Assembly: GCF_001423295.1 (NCBI RefSeq)
Contig: NZ_LMNG01000029.1
Span: 186,001-250,000, forward strand
DNA: 64,000 nt
Source of the DNA: Methylobacterium sp. Leaf112
GTDB lineage: Bacteria > Pseudomonadota > Alphaproteobacteria > Rhizobiales > Beijerinckiaceae
Direction: 5' to 3'
This document shows positions 8,569 to 17,274 of the stretch, one piece after another. Positions within the stretch are counted from its first letter, which is position 1, and every line of letters starts with the position of its first letter. Made by a program: the position numbers and the translations under genes. Below the pieces are notes generated by a model. That model made no database searches and was not told where the DNA came from. It saw nothing but the letters and a program-made list of their open reading frames with translations.

Positions 8569-10571
8569 TCCGCCGCCGCCATGCTGCCGGCGTGCACGGG
8601 CTTCGTCTTGGCCCGGGCCGGGGCGCCGACGCGCATGCGCCGGTCGGTGAGGGACACGGCGCCGCCGAGCGCCATCACCACGGCGCCGAGCCAGATCAGC
8701 AGCACCAAGGGCTTGTAGTAGAGGCGCAGGCCGATGCCGCCTTCGGGCAGGACCTCGCCGAGGCTGGCGTAGACCTGACTGACCCCGAGGGTGAGGAGAC
8801 CGGATTCCGTCACCGTCATCTTGCGGCTCGGGTAGAACCGCTTGCCCGTCTCCACGGTGCCGATCATGTCGCCGGCGGTGCTGCGGATGGTGAGGAAGGC
8901 CGTGGTCTCGGAGTAGTTCTCGCCCATGCGCGGGCCGACCCGGTCGAGGGTCGCCACGTAGGGGCCCGAGGCAAGGGATTCGCCGGGCTTCAGGGTCTTC
9001 AACCCCTCCGTCGCCCACCCTTGCGCCGCGATGCCCAGCACCACCACGCCGACGCCCGCATGGGCGAGCGCAGTGCCCCAGGCCGAGCGCGGCAGGCCGA
9101 TGGCCCGGCGCCAGACCACGGAGGCCTTGCGGGTGCGGCTCGCGCCGTAGCCGCGGGCGCGGGAGACGATCTCCAGCACGGAGCCGATGACGAGGTATGC
9201 GCCGAGGCCGATCCCCACGGGGGCCATCATCGGGCCGCCCCAGGTGTAGGCGAGCACGGCCAGGCCCACCACGAGGGCGACGGCCAGCGCCGCGAACAGG
9301 CGCTGGGACGCGGCATGCACGTCGCCGCGCTTCCACGCCAGGGTCTGGCCGAAGGGCACGATGAGCAGGAGCGGGATCGCCAGCGGAATGAAGGTGTAGT
9401 TGAAGAAGGGTGGACCGACGGAGATCTTCTCCGCCGTCAGCATCTCCAGCAGCAGCGGATAGAGGGTCCCGACGAACACCGTGGCGCAGGCGGCGGCGAG
9501 GAACAGGTTGTTCATGACGAGCGCCCCCTCGCGGGAGATCGGCGCGAACAGGCCGCCCTGGCGCAGCATCGGCGCCCGCCACGCGAACAGGGTCAGCGAG
9601 CCGCCGATGAACAGGATCAGGATGGCGAGGATGAAGATGCCGCGTGTTGGGTCGGTGGCGAAGGAATGCACCGAGGTCAGCACGCCCGACCGCACGATGA
9701 AGGTGCCGAGCAGCGACAGGGAGAAGGTGAGGATGGCGAGGAGCACCGTCCAGACCTTGAGGGCGTCGCGCTTCTCCATCACCACGGTGGAATGCAGGAG
9801 CGCCGTGCCGGCGAGCCACGGCATCAGGGAGGCGTTCTCCACCGGATCCCAGAACCACCAGCCGCCCCAGCCGAGCTCGTAATAGGCCCAGTACGAGCCC
9901 ATGGCGATGCCGAGGGTGAGGAAGCTCCAGGCGGTGAGGGTCCACGGCCGCACGGCCCGCGCCCAGACGGCGTCGATGCGCCCGTCGATGAGGGCCGCGA
10001 TGGCGAACGCGAAGGTGATCGAGAACCCGACATAGCCGACGTAGAGGAGCGGCGGGTGGATCGCGAGGCCGAAATCCTGCAGCAGCGGGTTGAGGTCGTT
10101 GCCCTCGGGCGGGGCCGGGCTGACGCGGGCGAACGGGTTCGAGGTCGTGATGATGAACAGCACGAACACGAAGGTGATCAGACCCTGCACCGCGAGGGTG
10201 TTGGCCCTGAGCGTCGGCGGAACCGATTCGCGCGCGATCGCAACCAAGGCCCCGAACAGGGCCAGGATGAGGATCCAGAGCAGCATCGAGCCCTCGTGGT
10301 TCCCCCACACGCCCGACAGCTTGTAGAGGAAGGGTTTGGCCGTGTGCGAGTTCTCGACCACGTTCTGGACCGAGAAGTCCGAGGTGGCGTGGGCGTAGGT
10401 GAGAGCCCCGAACGCGAACAGCACGCAGGCGAAGGTGCCGAGCGCCGCAGGCGTCGCCACGGCGCGCAGGGCCTGGTCGCCCGAGCGGGCGGCCCAGACC
10501 GGCATCACCGCCTGGACGAGGGAGAGGGCGAGCGCCAGGGCGAGGGCGAAGTGGCCGACTTCGATCAGCAC
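8565..10571 (-). CDS. ccmF: haem lyase CcmF
   Basis: 668-residue polytopic inner-membrane protein that, with CcmH and CcmI, attaches haem b from holo-CcmE to apocytochrome c in the periplasm. The tryptophan-rich WWD haem-handling motif is present as WGGWWFWDPVENASLMPWL (residues about 230-248). Conserved histidines appear in VWGNHEGSMLLW, AIHPPLLYVGYVGF and LLHSTVVMEKR, and around fifteen membrane spans can be counted. Length is normal for the family. It starts 31 bases after ccmE and overlaps ccmH by four bases. Confidence 0.95.
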   Translation of the reverse strand: MLIEVGHFALALALALSLVQAVMPVWAARSGDQALRAVATPAALGTFACVLFAFGALTYAHATSDFSVQNVVENSHTAKPFLYKLSGVWGNHEGSMLLWILILALFGALVAIARESVPPTLRANTLAVQGLITFVFVLFIITTSNPFARVSPAPPEGNDLNPLLQDFGLAIHPPLLYVGYVGFSITFAFAIAALIDGRIDAVWARAVRPWTLTAWSFLTLGIAMGSYWAYYELGWGGWWFWDPVENASLMPWLAGTALLHSTVVMEKRDALKVWTVLLAILTFSLSLLGTFIVRSGVLTSVHSFATDPTRGIFILAILILFIGGSLTLFAWRAPMLRQGGLFAPISREGALVMNNLFLAAACATVFVGTLYPLLLEMLTAEKISVGPPFFNYTFIPLAIPLLLIVPFGQTLAWKRGDVHAASQRLFAALAVALVVGLAVLAYTWGGPMMAPVGIGLGAYLVIGSVLEIVSRARGYGASRTRKASVVWRRAIGLPRSAWGTALAHAGVGVVVLGIAAQGWATEGLKTLKPGESLASGPYVATLDRVGPRMGENYSETTAFLTIRSTAGDMIGTVETGKRFYPSRKMTVTESGLLTLGVSQVYASLGEVLPEGGIGLRLYYKPLVLLIWLGAVVMALGGAVSLTDRRMRVGAPARAKTKPVHAGSMAAAE

Positions 10572-10602
10572 GTGGGGGCGTCCTTCCGGGGGAGCTTGCG
10601 CA

Positions 10603-11127
10603 TCATCGCTCGCTGCGCTGACCGAGTGTCTTGTCGGTGATGGCCGTGCTGGCGTCGGCGGGCTCGGTGCCGGCGGGCTTCTCGACCATGCCCTTGCCCT
10701 CCTGCCAGCGCCCCTGCGCCTTCAGGGCGTCGGCGACCTCGCGGGGCATGTAGGATTCGTCGTGCTTGGCCAGCACCGTGTCGGCGCGAAACAGGCCGCC
10801 GGGCTCGAGGCGGCCCTCCGCCACGATGCCCTGGCCCTCGCGGAACAGGTCGGGCAGCAGGCCGCGATACGCTACCTGCACGGTGGCGTTGGTGTCGGTC
10901 ACGGCGAATTCCACGGTCTGGTCCGGCCCGCGCTGGAGCGAGCCGTCCTTGACGAGGCCGCCGAGGCGGAACCGGGTGCCGGGTGCGACGCCCTGCGCCG
11001 CGACCTCCGTCGGCGAGCGGAAGAACACGATCGAGCCGCTCATGGCCGACAGGATCAGTCCGACCGCCAGGGCCAGCACGGCGCCGCAGGCACTGATGAG
11101 GATGAGGCGGCGGCTCTTGCGGGTCAC
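10603..11127 (-). CDS. ccmE: haem chaperone CcmE
   Basis: 174-residue single-pass periplasmic OB-fold protein that binds haem covalently and passes it to CcmF. The N-terminal anchor is LILISACGAVLALAVGLILSAM; the haem-binding signature is AKHDESYMPREV, where the histidine forms the covalent bond and the tyrosine four residues later is the axial ligand. The segment GTRFRLGGLVKDGSL is a conserved part of the fold. It lies between ccmI and ccmF on the same strand. Confidence 0.95.
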   Translation of the reverse strand: MTRKSRRLILISACGAVLALAVGLILSAMSGSIVFFRSPTEVAAQGVAPGTRFRLGGLVKDGSLQRGPDQTVEFAVTDTNATVQVAYRGLLPDLFREGQGIVAEGRLEPGGLFRADTVLAKHDESYMPREVADALKAQGRWQEGKGMVEKPAGTEPADASTAITDKTLGQRSER

Positions 11128-11277
11128 GCGGGTCGTCCCGTCTCGGTTGTGGTGTCGCGGGCGCCGGTGGAGCGGGCGTTTCGCCCCCGGCGGCCGGAAC
11201 CCGTGTTTGGAATGGGCGTAAAGGACGGTGTCGGCCGCGTCGGCGCCCGGGTCAAGGTCGGTGGCCGGGACCGATTG

Positions 11278-12849
11278 TCAGGGGCGTCCGGCCGCGGCGA
11301 GGTCGAGTTCGTGGGAGAGCTCGTCGAGGCGCTCCTTCGCCTGGGGCTCGGGGCTCAGGGCCATGCGGGCCCGGTCGAGGGCCTGACGCGCCTGGGTTCG
11401 CTCGCCGAGGACGGCATAGGAGCGCACCAGGCGCAGCCAATCGTCGATGGTGCCGCCCTTGGCCGCCAGGCGCCGGTCGAGGCCCGCGACCATGCCGCGA
11501 ATGGCCGCGTCCCGCTCGGCCGCCGGCATCGCCTTCACGGCGGCCACCGCCGCCTCGGTGCCGGCCCTGGCCGCATCGGCCTGCGTGGTGTCGGTCTTGG
11601 GGGCGTCCCTGGTACCACCGGCCGCGCCGGATCTTTCGGCCTCCGGCTGGCCCGCTCCGTCGCGCGTCAACCCGAATTCACCCGCCAGGGCCTCGAGGCC
11701 GCGGAGCGCCGCGGGGTCGGAAGCCAGGGCCGTCCGAGCCCGGGCGAGGGCGGCCCCGGCCTTGTCGCGGTCTCCGAGCACGCCGAGGGAGCGCACGAGG
11801 CGCAGCCACTCGTCCGCCGTGCCGCCCTTCTCGGCGAGGCGCTGGTCGAGGCCCGCGACCATGCTGCGGATGGCGGCGTTCCGGCCCTCCGGCGGCATCG
11901 CCTGGAGCGATGCGGCGGCGCCCGGATCGGGCGCGGCCCCGGCGCCGGGCCGGGCCACCGGCGCATCACCCTTCGGCGAGACCCCGCCCGTCGGGGAGGC
12001 TTCGCCCTTCAGCCGAGCGAGGTTGTCCCGCACCACGGGGAGCCACGGTGCGTCCGCGGGCGCATTCTCGGCGAGGCCCTCCAGGCGCTTGATGGCCAAC
12101 GGGATATCGCCGTCGAGTTCGGCCGCGCGGGCGAGGTAGAACCGGGGCTTGGCCGCCGTTCCGTCGAGGGCGACGGCGCGCTCGAAGATCGTCTTGGCCT
12201 GGGGCGAGATCACGCCGTTGTTGCCGGCGATCAGGGCCTCGCCCCAATCGGACAGGCGCTGCGAGGTCTCGCCGAGGGTGCGGGCGGCGGCCTCGTAGGC
12301 GTGGGCCGCATCGTCGAACCGGCCCATCCGCATGTAGACGGGGGCGAGCACGGCCCAGCCCCGCCCGTCCGTAGGATTGCTGGCGAGCCGCGCCTCGATC
12401 TGGCCGATGGCGTTGAGGAGATCCTGTCCGCCGTTCTCCGCCGCCTGCCGCTCGGCCGCGCTCTGCGCCGGCATGTGCGGCGAGCCGTAGAGTCCGTAGG
12501 CGATGAGGGCGACCAGCGGGATCGTCGACAGGGCGAAGGCAGAGGCGGCGCGGCGCTGGCGCAGGGCCGGCTCGGCGATGCCGGGGACAAGGGGAACGCC
12601 CACGCGGTTGGCCCGCAGGAGCCGGCGGCCGGCTTCCGTGCGCGCCGCTTCGGCCTCGGGCCCGGCGATGAGGCCGCGCGTCAGATCGCGCTCGATCTCG
12701 CGCAGCTGGTCCTCGTAGAACCCCGTCTCCATCGCCATGGCGCCGGCATCCGGGGCCGTCGACGGATTGGCCCGACGCGACATCGGCCAGAGCAGGGCGA
12801 GCACCGCCGCGCCGGTCATGAGCGCCAGAATGAACCAGAGTGCCGTCAT
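11278..12849 (-). CDS. ccmI: cytochrome c maturation protein CcmI/CycH
   Basis: 523-residue protein with two N-terminal membrane helices (WFILALMTGAAVLALLWPM and AFALSTIPLVALIAYGLYG) and a periplasmic TPR region (about residues 130-260) that captures the C-terminus of apocytochrome c. FYEDQLREIERDLTRGLI in the loop between the helices is typical. The C-terminal 230 residues contain two related copies of a block (PAAERDAAIRGMVAGLDRRLAAKGGT..LRLVRSY and PPEGRNAAIRSMVAGLDQRLAEKGGT..LRLVRSL), an internal duplication also seen in other alphaproteobacterial CycH proteins. The start at 12849 is chosen because GAGG precedes it; a GTG 15 bases upstream is the alternative. Confidence 0.9.
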   Translation of the reverse strand: MTALWFILALMTGAAVLALLWPMSRRANPSTAPDAGAMAMETGFYEDQLREIERDLTRGLIAGPEAEAARTEAGRRLLRANRVGVPLVPGIAEPALRQRRAASAFALSTIPLVALIAYGLYGSPHMPAQSAAERQAAENGGQDLLNAIGQIEARLASNPTDGRGWAVLAPVYMRMGRFDDAAHAYEAAARTLGETSQRLSDWGEALIAGNNGVISPQAKTIFERAVALDGTAAKPRFYLARAAELDGDIPLAIKRLEGLAENAPADAPWLPVVRDNLARLKGEASPTGGVSPKGDAPVARPGAGAAPDPGAAASLQAMPPEGRNAAIRSMVAGLDQRLAEKGGTADEWLRLVRSLGVLGDRDKAGAALARARTALASDPAALRGLEALAGEFGLTRDGAGQPEAERSGAAGGTRDAPKTDTTQADAARAGTEAAVAAVKAMPAAERDAAIRGMVAGLDRRLAAKGGTIDDWLRLVRSYAVLGERTQARQALDRARMALSPEPQAKERLDELSHELDLAAAGRP

Positions 12850-13004
12850 CACGCCTCGAAACACTGTGCGACCGCATGTAAGGCCACGCTGTGGTCCCTA
12901 CGATGCAGGCTTCGGGCGACACGGTGTCACGCGAAGGCCGGCGCTGGATCGACCTTAACCGTATGGAGCACGACGGCAAACCGTGTGACCCCAAGGAATT
13001 CCCG

Positions 13005-14426
13005 TCAGGCGTGCGGCGCGGCCCCGGCCGGCGCGTCGCCCGGCACCTCGATCACCGCGCGCAGGCCCCCGAGGCTCGCCGCCTCCAGGCGGAGCCGGCC
13101 GCGATAGAGGGTGGCGAGATCGGCCACGATGGAGAGCCCGAGGCCCGAGCCCGGCTTGGTCTCGTCGAGGCGCCGGCCGCGCCCGAGGACGGCGTCGCGG
13201 TCCTCGGGGGCGAGGCCCGGCCCGTCATCCTCGATGGACACCATCAGGTGGGGATAATCGTCCTGCGCCACCGCTTCGGCCCGGATCGAGACCCGGCCGG
13301 CGGCCCATTTCGAGGCGTTGTCGACGAGGTTGCCGATCATCTCCTCGAAATCCTGGCGCTCGCCGCGAAAGCGCAGGCCGGGCGGCACGTGGACCGCGTA
13401 GGCGATGTCCTTGTCGCGGTAGATCTTGCCGAAGGTGCGCACCAGCCCGGCGAGCGCCGGCTCGACCTCCGTGGAGGTGCCGAGGGTGCCGGCGAGGGCC
13501 GCGGCCCGCGCCCGGTCGAGGTGGTAGTTCACCTGATCGCGCATCACGGCGGCCTGCTCGCGGATCTTGGCCGAGAGGTCGCCGGGGGCGTCGGCCGCGC
13601 CGACCTCGTTGACGATGATCGAGAGCGGCGTCTTCAGGGCGTGGGCGAGGTTGCCGACCTGGGTGCGGGCACGTTCCAGGATCTCGCGGTTGGTCTCGAT
13701 GAGCAGGTTCACCTCGCCGGCGAGCGGCGCGATGTCGCGCGGGTACTCGCCGGTGATCCGGTCGGACTCGCCCCGGCGGATGGCGCCGAGCGCGTTGCGG
13801 AGCTTGGCCAGCGGGGCGAGGCCGAAGCGGATCTGCAGCAGGGTGGTCAGGGCCAGGGACAGGCCCAGCAGCCCGAAGGTCACCATCAGGGAGAAGCGGA
13901 AGCGCCCGACATCGTTGGCGATCTCGTCGGCCGGGCCGGCGACGCGCACGGTGTAGCGGCCCTCCTCGCCGAGATCGACGTCGCGCTCGATGATCCGCAG
14001 GGGGCGTTCGTCCTGCGCCCGACCGTAGCCCTGTCGGATTTGGCCGACACCGGCGGTGGTGTCGGCCGAGCTGGCGGCCTTGAGCGGCACGCCGACGAGG
14101 GAGCGCGAGGTGCGCAGGTCCCGGGGCTTCGCATCGGGGCGCCCGATCTGCCAGTACCAGCCCGACAGGGGCAGGTCGAAGCGCGGATCGCTCAGGGTGA
14201 AGGAGCGGCTCTCGGGATCGTTGGGCGAGACGAGATCCGTGGCGAGGTTGTTGGCGTAGACCAGCAGCCGGCTGTCGAAGGCCCGTTCGGTGTTCTCGCG
14301 GTACAGGGTCGTGAGGATGCCGGCGGCGATGAGCAGGATCGCCGAACTCGCCAGCAGGGCGGATGTGGCGAGCCGCACGGCGATGGAGCGCCGGCGCAGG
14401 GGAAGCCAGGCGGGAAACGGGCTCAT
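13005..14426 (-). CDS. sensor histidine kinase, FeuQ/PhoQ-like
   Basis: 473-residue membrane kinase. Two transmembrane helices (ATSALLASSAILLIAAGIL at about residue 20 and FSLMVTFGLLGLSLALTTLL near 180) flank a periplasmic sensor of about 130 residues. A HAMP-like segment follows, then the phosphoacceptor histidine in NLAHALKTPLSIIVNEV. The ATPase domain shows the N box DNASKWAAG, G1 EDDGPGL and G2 GSGLGLSIV. It is probably the partner of the OmpR-type regulator at 15.8-16.5 kb, although a toxin-antitoxin module now separates them. In rhizobia FeuPQ governs osmotic and cyclic-glucan functions; assigning the same role here is inference. Confidence 0.85.
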   Translation of the reverse strand: MSPFPAWLPLRRRSIAVRLATSALLASSAILLIAAGILTTLYRENTERAFDSRLLVYANNLATDLVSPNDPESRSFTLSDPRFDLPLSGWYWQIGRPDAKPRDLRTSRSLVGVPLKAASSADTTAGVGQIRQGYGRAQDERPLRIIERDVDLGEEGRYTVRVAGPADEIANDVGRFRFSLMVTFGLLGLSLALTTLLQIRFGLAPLAKLRNALGAIRRGESDRITGEYPRDIAPLAGEVNLLIETNREILERARTQVGNLAHALKTPLSIIVNEVGAADAPGDLSAKIREQAAVMRDQVNYHLDRARAAALAGTLGTSTEVEPALAGLVRTFGKIYRDKDIAYAVHVPPGLRFRGERQDFEEMIGNLVDNASKWAAGRVSIRAEAVAQDDYPHLMVSIEDDGPGLAPEDRDAVLGRGRRLDETKPGSGLGLSIVADLATLYRGRLRLEAASLGGLRAVIEVPGDAPAGAAPHA

Positions 14427-14549
14427 GCGGGGGAGGAGATCATGCGGCGGCGCGGCTCATGCGGGTCTCGTCGTCGTGGTCCGGGGCCGCGCGCGACGGT
14501 TGAAAGGTGACGCGTCCCGTCTGTACATCATCCGAACGGAGATTCGACG

Positions 14550-14891
14550 ATGAGCCTCGATATCCAAGATCCCGAGACGGAGCGGCTCGTCCAGACCCTG
14601 GCGGCGCGCAGGGGCATTTCTTCCGATGAGGCGATCAAGCTCGCCGTCGGCAACGAATCGCGGCGCGCGGACCAGACGCAGAGCTTATGGGAGCGAATCC
14701 GGCCGATTCGGGAGGGGATCGCGGCCTCTCCTCCGACGGGTCTCGTTGCCGACAAGGCGTTCTACGACGGTCTCGGTGGGGGACGGCTCACTGTGTTCCC
14801 GGACGATGCAAACACGATCCGTCGCGGTTACAGCACCGGACTGGACGCGGACGCCGCGGCAAACAGACGGTTATCCCACCAGCACGGTTGA
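14550..14891 (+). CDS. VapB-like antitoxin with an unusual C-terminal tail, orphan
   Basis: 113 codons. The first 75 residues match the Rv0623-type VapB antitoxins: MSLDIQDPETERLVQTLAARRGISSDEAIKLAV is the ribbon-helix-helix DNA-binding part, and LWERIRPIREGI..TGLVADKAFYDGLGGG resembles the toxin-wrapping tail. Such proteins are normally about 75-80 residues and are followed directly by vapC. Here no PIN-domain vapC follows; instead the frame runs on for about 35 residues with no family resemblance and overlaps the 3' end of the convergent RES toxin gene by 64 bases. It is best read as an antitoxin remnant whose stop was lost when its toxin was deleted, or one whose toxin lies elsewhere. Confidence 0.6.
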   Translation: MSLDIQDPETERLVQTLAARRGISSDEAIKLAVGNESRRADQTQSLWERIRPIREGIAASPPTGLVADKAFYDGLGGGRLTVFPDDANTIRRGYSTGLDADAAANRRLSHQHG

Positions 14892-15334
14892 TGGTCCCCC
14901 ACGGTGATCTTGGAAAAATCAGGATGCTCCGGGTTGATGAGAATGTTGTGGCTGACCCGTGCGACCACGCTCGGGACGAACAGCAGCAGCGACCGGCGTG
15001 ACCTGTGCCAGGCCTCGCCGAAGGCCTTGGACGCGATGCAATCCGGATGATCCCAACCCGGCACCGCAGGTTGCGCCAGCATTTCGTACGAGAGGCCGGC
15101 CGACAGCAGGATCTCGACGTAGTGCTGGTTCGGCGGGAGCTGGCCACTGCCGTGCACGAGCTTTTCGAGCATGGAGGTCGCGTAATCGGCCGCCGCGTAG
15201 ATCATCGGGCTCGCGGGCGTATTCCAGCGGCCCGGGAAGAGGCGCGAGCCCGTCGCGTCGAAGATCCTGTAATCCCCATCGGGATCTCCGATCCGATAGG
15301 CTTTCCGCGCCTGGACGAGGGTCTGCCCTTTCAC
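14828..15334 (-). CDS. RES-domain NAD+-degrading toxin
   Basis: 168-residue toxin of the RES family, which kills or halts the cell by degrading or phosphorolysing NAD+ (MbcT, ParT and Res types). Family features include the early arginine in RKAYRIGDPDG (AYRI is the usual opening), the GSRLFPGRWNTP segment with RWN, and MIYAAADYATSMLEKLVH with YAA..A..E (catalytic Tyr and Glu). The probable start is GTG at 15334, overlapping the antitoxin stop as GTGA. The antitoxin gene is directly upstream, so the toxin is made only with its antidote. RES toxins are usually about 150-230 residues, so this one is complete. Confidence 0.85.
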   Translation of the reverse strand: MKGQTLVQARKAYRIGDPDGDYRIFDATGSRLFPGRWNTPASPMIYAAADYATSMLEKLVHGSGQLPPNQHYVEILLSAGLSYEMLAQPAVPGWDHPDCIASKAFGEAWHRSRRSLLLFVPSVVARVSHNILINPEHPDFSKITVGDHQPCWWDNRLFAAASASSPVL

Positions 15335-15768
15335 GCCGCGGAGCCATACTTGAGCTGGCCGAGAACAGCCTCCACCCGCGGTCCACCGAACTCGGATTCG
15401 AGGACAATATCGAGGGGCGGGCGGTTCTCGAGAAGGGCATGAGCCCGGTGCAGGAAGTCGCGGGCGGCGGCGTCCGTCTTCCAGACATCGCGCGCCATCG
15501 CCCACACTCTCGCGAGGCGTACCACCTTCGCGCCTTCCTGGGCGGTCAGCTTGCCTCTCGTTTCGGCACGGCGCCGGTTGAGGGTAGCGCGCGCGACGAG
15601 GTTGAATGCGAAGGCGCGGTCGTCGGGCGCGACGGCGGCCGCCAATCGATCAACCGACGCAATCGGCAAGCCCGCGACGACCTGGGCGATGACGGCCGCT
15701 TCCGTGGTCTCGCCGGAACGCGGTCGTTCGACGCCGAGAACGTCGGCGACGGCTGCTCCACTGGCCAT
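15331..15768 (-). CDS. Xre/MbcA/ParS-type antitoxin of the RES toxin
   Basis: 145-residue antitoxin with the two-part architecture of RES partners. An N-terminal helical Xre-like region (VADVLGVERP..TEAAVIAQVVAGLPIASVDRL) is followed by the DUF2384/MbcA domain, including VVRLARVWAMARDVWKTDAAARDFLHRAHALLENRPPLDIVLES, which occludes the toxin active site. The ATG at 15768 is preceded by CAGGAG at a good distance; an ATG six codons upstream (15786) lacks such a site. The pair is a complete type II system placed between the kinase and regulator genes of a two-component system. Confidence 0.85.
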   Translation of the reverse strand: MASGAAVADVLGVERPRSGETTEAAVIAQVVAGLPIASVDRLAAAVAPDDRAFAFNLVARATLNRRRAETRGKLTAQEGAKVVRLARVWAMARDVWKTDAAARDFLHRAHALLENRPPLDIVLESEFGGPRVEAVLGQLKYGSAA

Positions 15769-15780
15769 GCTATGCTCCTG

Positions 15781-15813
15781 TCTCATCTGAGACAGATATG
15801 AGGCTCATATGAG
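15781..15813. promoter_or_regulatory. palindromic operator candidate upstream of the RES/Xre module
   Basis: Two short palindromes lie just upstream of the antitoxin start: TCTCATCTGAGA (15781-15792) and a perfect CTCATATGAG (15804-15813), 11 bases apart and sharing CTCAT/ATGAG half-sites. Antitoxins of this type usually bind such repeats to repress their own operon. The function is inferred from position and symmetry. Confidence 0.5.
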
Positions 15814-15834
15814 CCGAGCGCAAGCCGTCGCTTC

Positions 15835-16512
15835 TCACACCCGCGGCGGCGGCTGCGTCGGGTCCACGAGATACCCCAGGCCCCGCACGGTCTGGATCAG
15901 GTCCACGGCGAGCTTCTTCCTCAGCCTTCCGACGAACACCTCGATGGTGTTGGAATCGCGGTCGAAATCCTGGTCGTAGAGGTGCTCGGTGAGTTCGGCG
16001 CGCGAGACCACCCGGCCGGTGTGGTGCATGAGGTAGGACAGCAGCCGGTACTCGTGGCTCGTGAGCTTGACGGGGTTGCCGTCGACGAACACCCGCCCCG
16101 AGCGGGTGTCGAGGACCACGGGGCCGCAGGCGATCTGGCTCGTGGCATGGCCGGCGGCGCGCCGGAGGAGGGCGCGCACCCGGGCCAGCAGCTCCTCCAT
16201 GTGGAACGGCTTCGTCACGTAGTCGTCGGCGCCGGCGTCGAAGCCGTCGACCTTGTCCGACCAGCGGTCGCGGGCGGTCAGGATGATGACGGGCGTCTTG
16301 ATGCCGGCCCGCCGCCATTTCTGGAGAACGCTGACCCCGTCGGCCTTGGGCAGGCCCATGTCGAGGATGATGGCGTCGTAGGGTTCGCTCTCGCCGAGGT
16401 AGCCGCCCTCCTCGCCGTCGAACGCCTTGTCGGCGACGTAGCCGGCCTCCTCCAGGGCGTTGACCACCTGCCGGTTGATGTCCCGGTCATCCTCGACGAC
16501 GAGCAGACGCAC
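15835..16512 (-). CDS. OmpR/PhoB-family response regulator, FeuP-like
   Basis: 225-residue two-domain regulator. The receiver has the acidic pair in VVEDDRD, the phosphoacceptor aspartate in AIILDMGLPKADG (about residue 51), the threonine in IILTARDRW and the lysine in VTKPFHMEE. A winged-helix DNA-binding domain follows, with LTSHEYRLLSYLMHHTGRVVSR and the recognition region DSNTIEVFVGRLRKKL. It matches FeuP-type regulators, and the upstream PepSY-like gene and the kinase at 13-14.4 kb complete the usual trio. The RES/Xre module lies between this gene and the kinase, so the kinase may now depend on a different promoter. Confidence 0.88.
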   Translation of the reverse strand: MRLLVVEDDRDINRQVVNALEEAGYVADKAFDGEEGGYLGESEPYDAIILDMGLPKADGVSVLQKWRRAGIKTPVIILTARDRWSDKVDGFDAGADDYVTKPFHMEELLARVRALLRRAAGHATSQIACGPVVLDTRSGRVFVDGNPVKLTSHEYRLLSYLMHHTGRVVSRAELTEHLYDQDFDRDSNTIEVFVGRLRKKLAVDLIQTVRGLGYLVDPTQPPPRV

Positions 16513-16539
16513 GGTCCCGCACTCCTCTAATTCGCTGGT

Positions 16540-16905
16540 TCAGGGGCCGCTGATCTCGCCCGTGGTGGCATCGACCATGACGTGGACGAACTGCCCGTCC
16601 CGGCGCAAGGCCGTGAGCAGGTAGACCAGGGTTTCCTCGTGCCGGCACAGGCGGGCGCGCTGGATCTCGGCCCGCGGGATCACCTTGCGGGCGGCCCGGA
16701 TGGCGGCCACGGGCTCGATCACGCGCTTGTCGGCCACGGCCTCGCGCAGGTCGGCCGCGTTGAGGCAGGTGTCGGGGCGCGGCGTCACCTGAACCGGCGC
16801 CACGATGGCGGCCCCCGTGGTCTCCTCGGCCTGCGTGCCGATCGAGCCCGTCGCGAAACCCGCGACGGCGAGGCCGATCAGCAGCAGGGCGAGAAAGATG
16901 CGCAT
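16540..16905 (-). CDS. small exported PepSY-like protein
   Basis: 121-residue protein with a signal peptide or anchor (MRIFLALLLIGLAVAGFATG) and a C-terminal half (AIRAARKVIP..EIQRARLCRHEETLVYLLTALRRDGQFVHVMVDATTGEI) with the PepSY-like pattern of a helix followed by LVY...DG....V.VDA.TGEI. Periplasmic PepSY proteins next to FeuPQ-type systems often tune the kinase, and S. meliloti FeuN holds the equivalent position; that parallel is from memory and is inference here. The start at 16905 is chosen because it begins with the hydrophobic segment. It is the first gene of the regulator operon. Confidence 0.7.
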   Translation of the reverse strand: MRIFLALLLIGLAVAGFATGSIGTQAEETTGAAIVAPVQVTPRPDTCLNAADLREAVADKRVIEPVAAIRAARKVIPRAEIQRARLCRHEETLVYLLTALRRDGQFVHVMVDATTGEISGP

Positions 16906-16986
16906 GAACCACGGGATAGGGAGGGGGCACTGAATGCGCCGTGAATGCCGGTGCAAGCGCAACCGGTGCGGTTCGGTTCCACCCGG

Positions 16987-17005
16987 CCGGGGGCGACGCC
17001 CCCGG
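16987..17005. terminator. GC-rich inverted repeat between the two-component operon and the GTA cluster
   Basis: CCGGGGGCG and CGCCCCCGG flank a single A, giving a stable GC hairpin in either direction at the boundary between the PepSY gene and the phage-like cluster. There is no U-run, so termination is only a suggestion. Confidence 0.35.
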
Positions 17006-17022
17006 CGGCGGGGGGCGACGCC

Positions 17023-17226
17023 TCAGGATGCCGGGCCGGGCGGCGTGGCGAGGCGCGCCAGGCTCGCCCGCAGGGCGACGCTGACGAGCATCTCGCCGTC
17101 GACGTGATCGAGGGCGGCCTTGCGCAGGGCGATGGCGGAGAGATCGAAACGGCGCCGGGCCGCGCCGAGGCGCGCCCCTGCCGCCCGGCTTCGGGCGGGA
17201 TCGACGGTGAGGGGGAAGCGGGACAT
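17023..17226 (-). CDS. small hypothetical protein at the 3' end of the GTA cluster
   Basis: 67 codons, arginine- and alanine-rich (MSRFPLTVDPARSRAAGARLGAARRRFDLSAIALRKAALDHV). No family is recognised. It follows three small minus-strand genes with short spacing and starts soon after the 124-codon membrane protein. In GC-rich DNA an open frame of this size can arise by chance, so it is listed with low confidence. Confidence 0.4.
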   Translation of the reverse strand: MSRFPLTVDPARSRAAGARLGAARRRFDLSAIALRKAALDHVDGEMLVSVALRASLARLATPPGPAS

Positions 17227-17274
17227 GGGCTGACCTTCGTTCGGGCGTACGGGCGTTCGGGCGTACGGGCGCGT

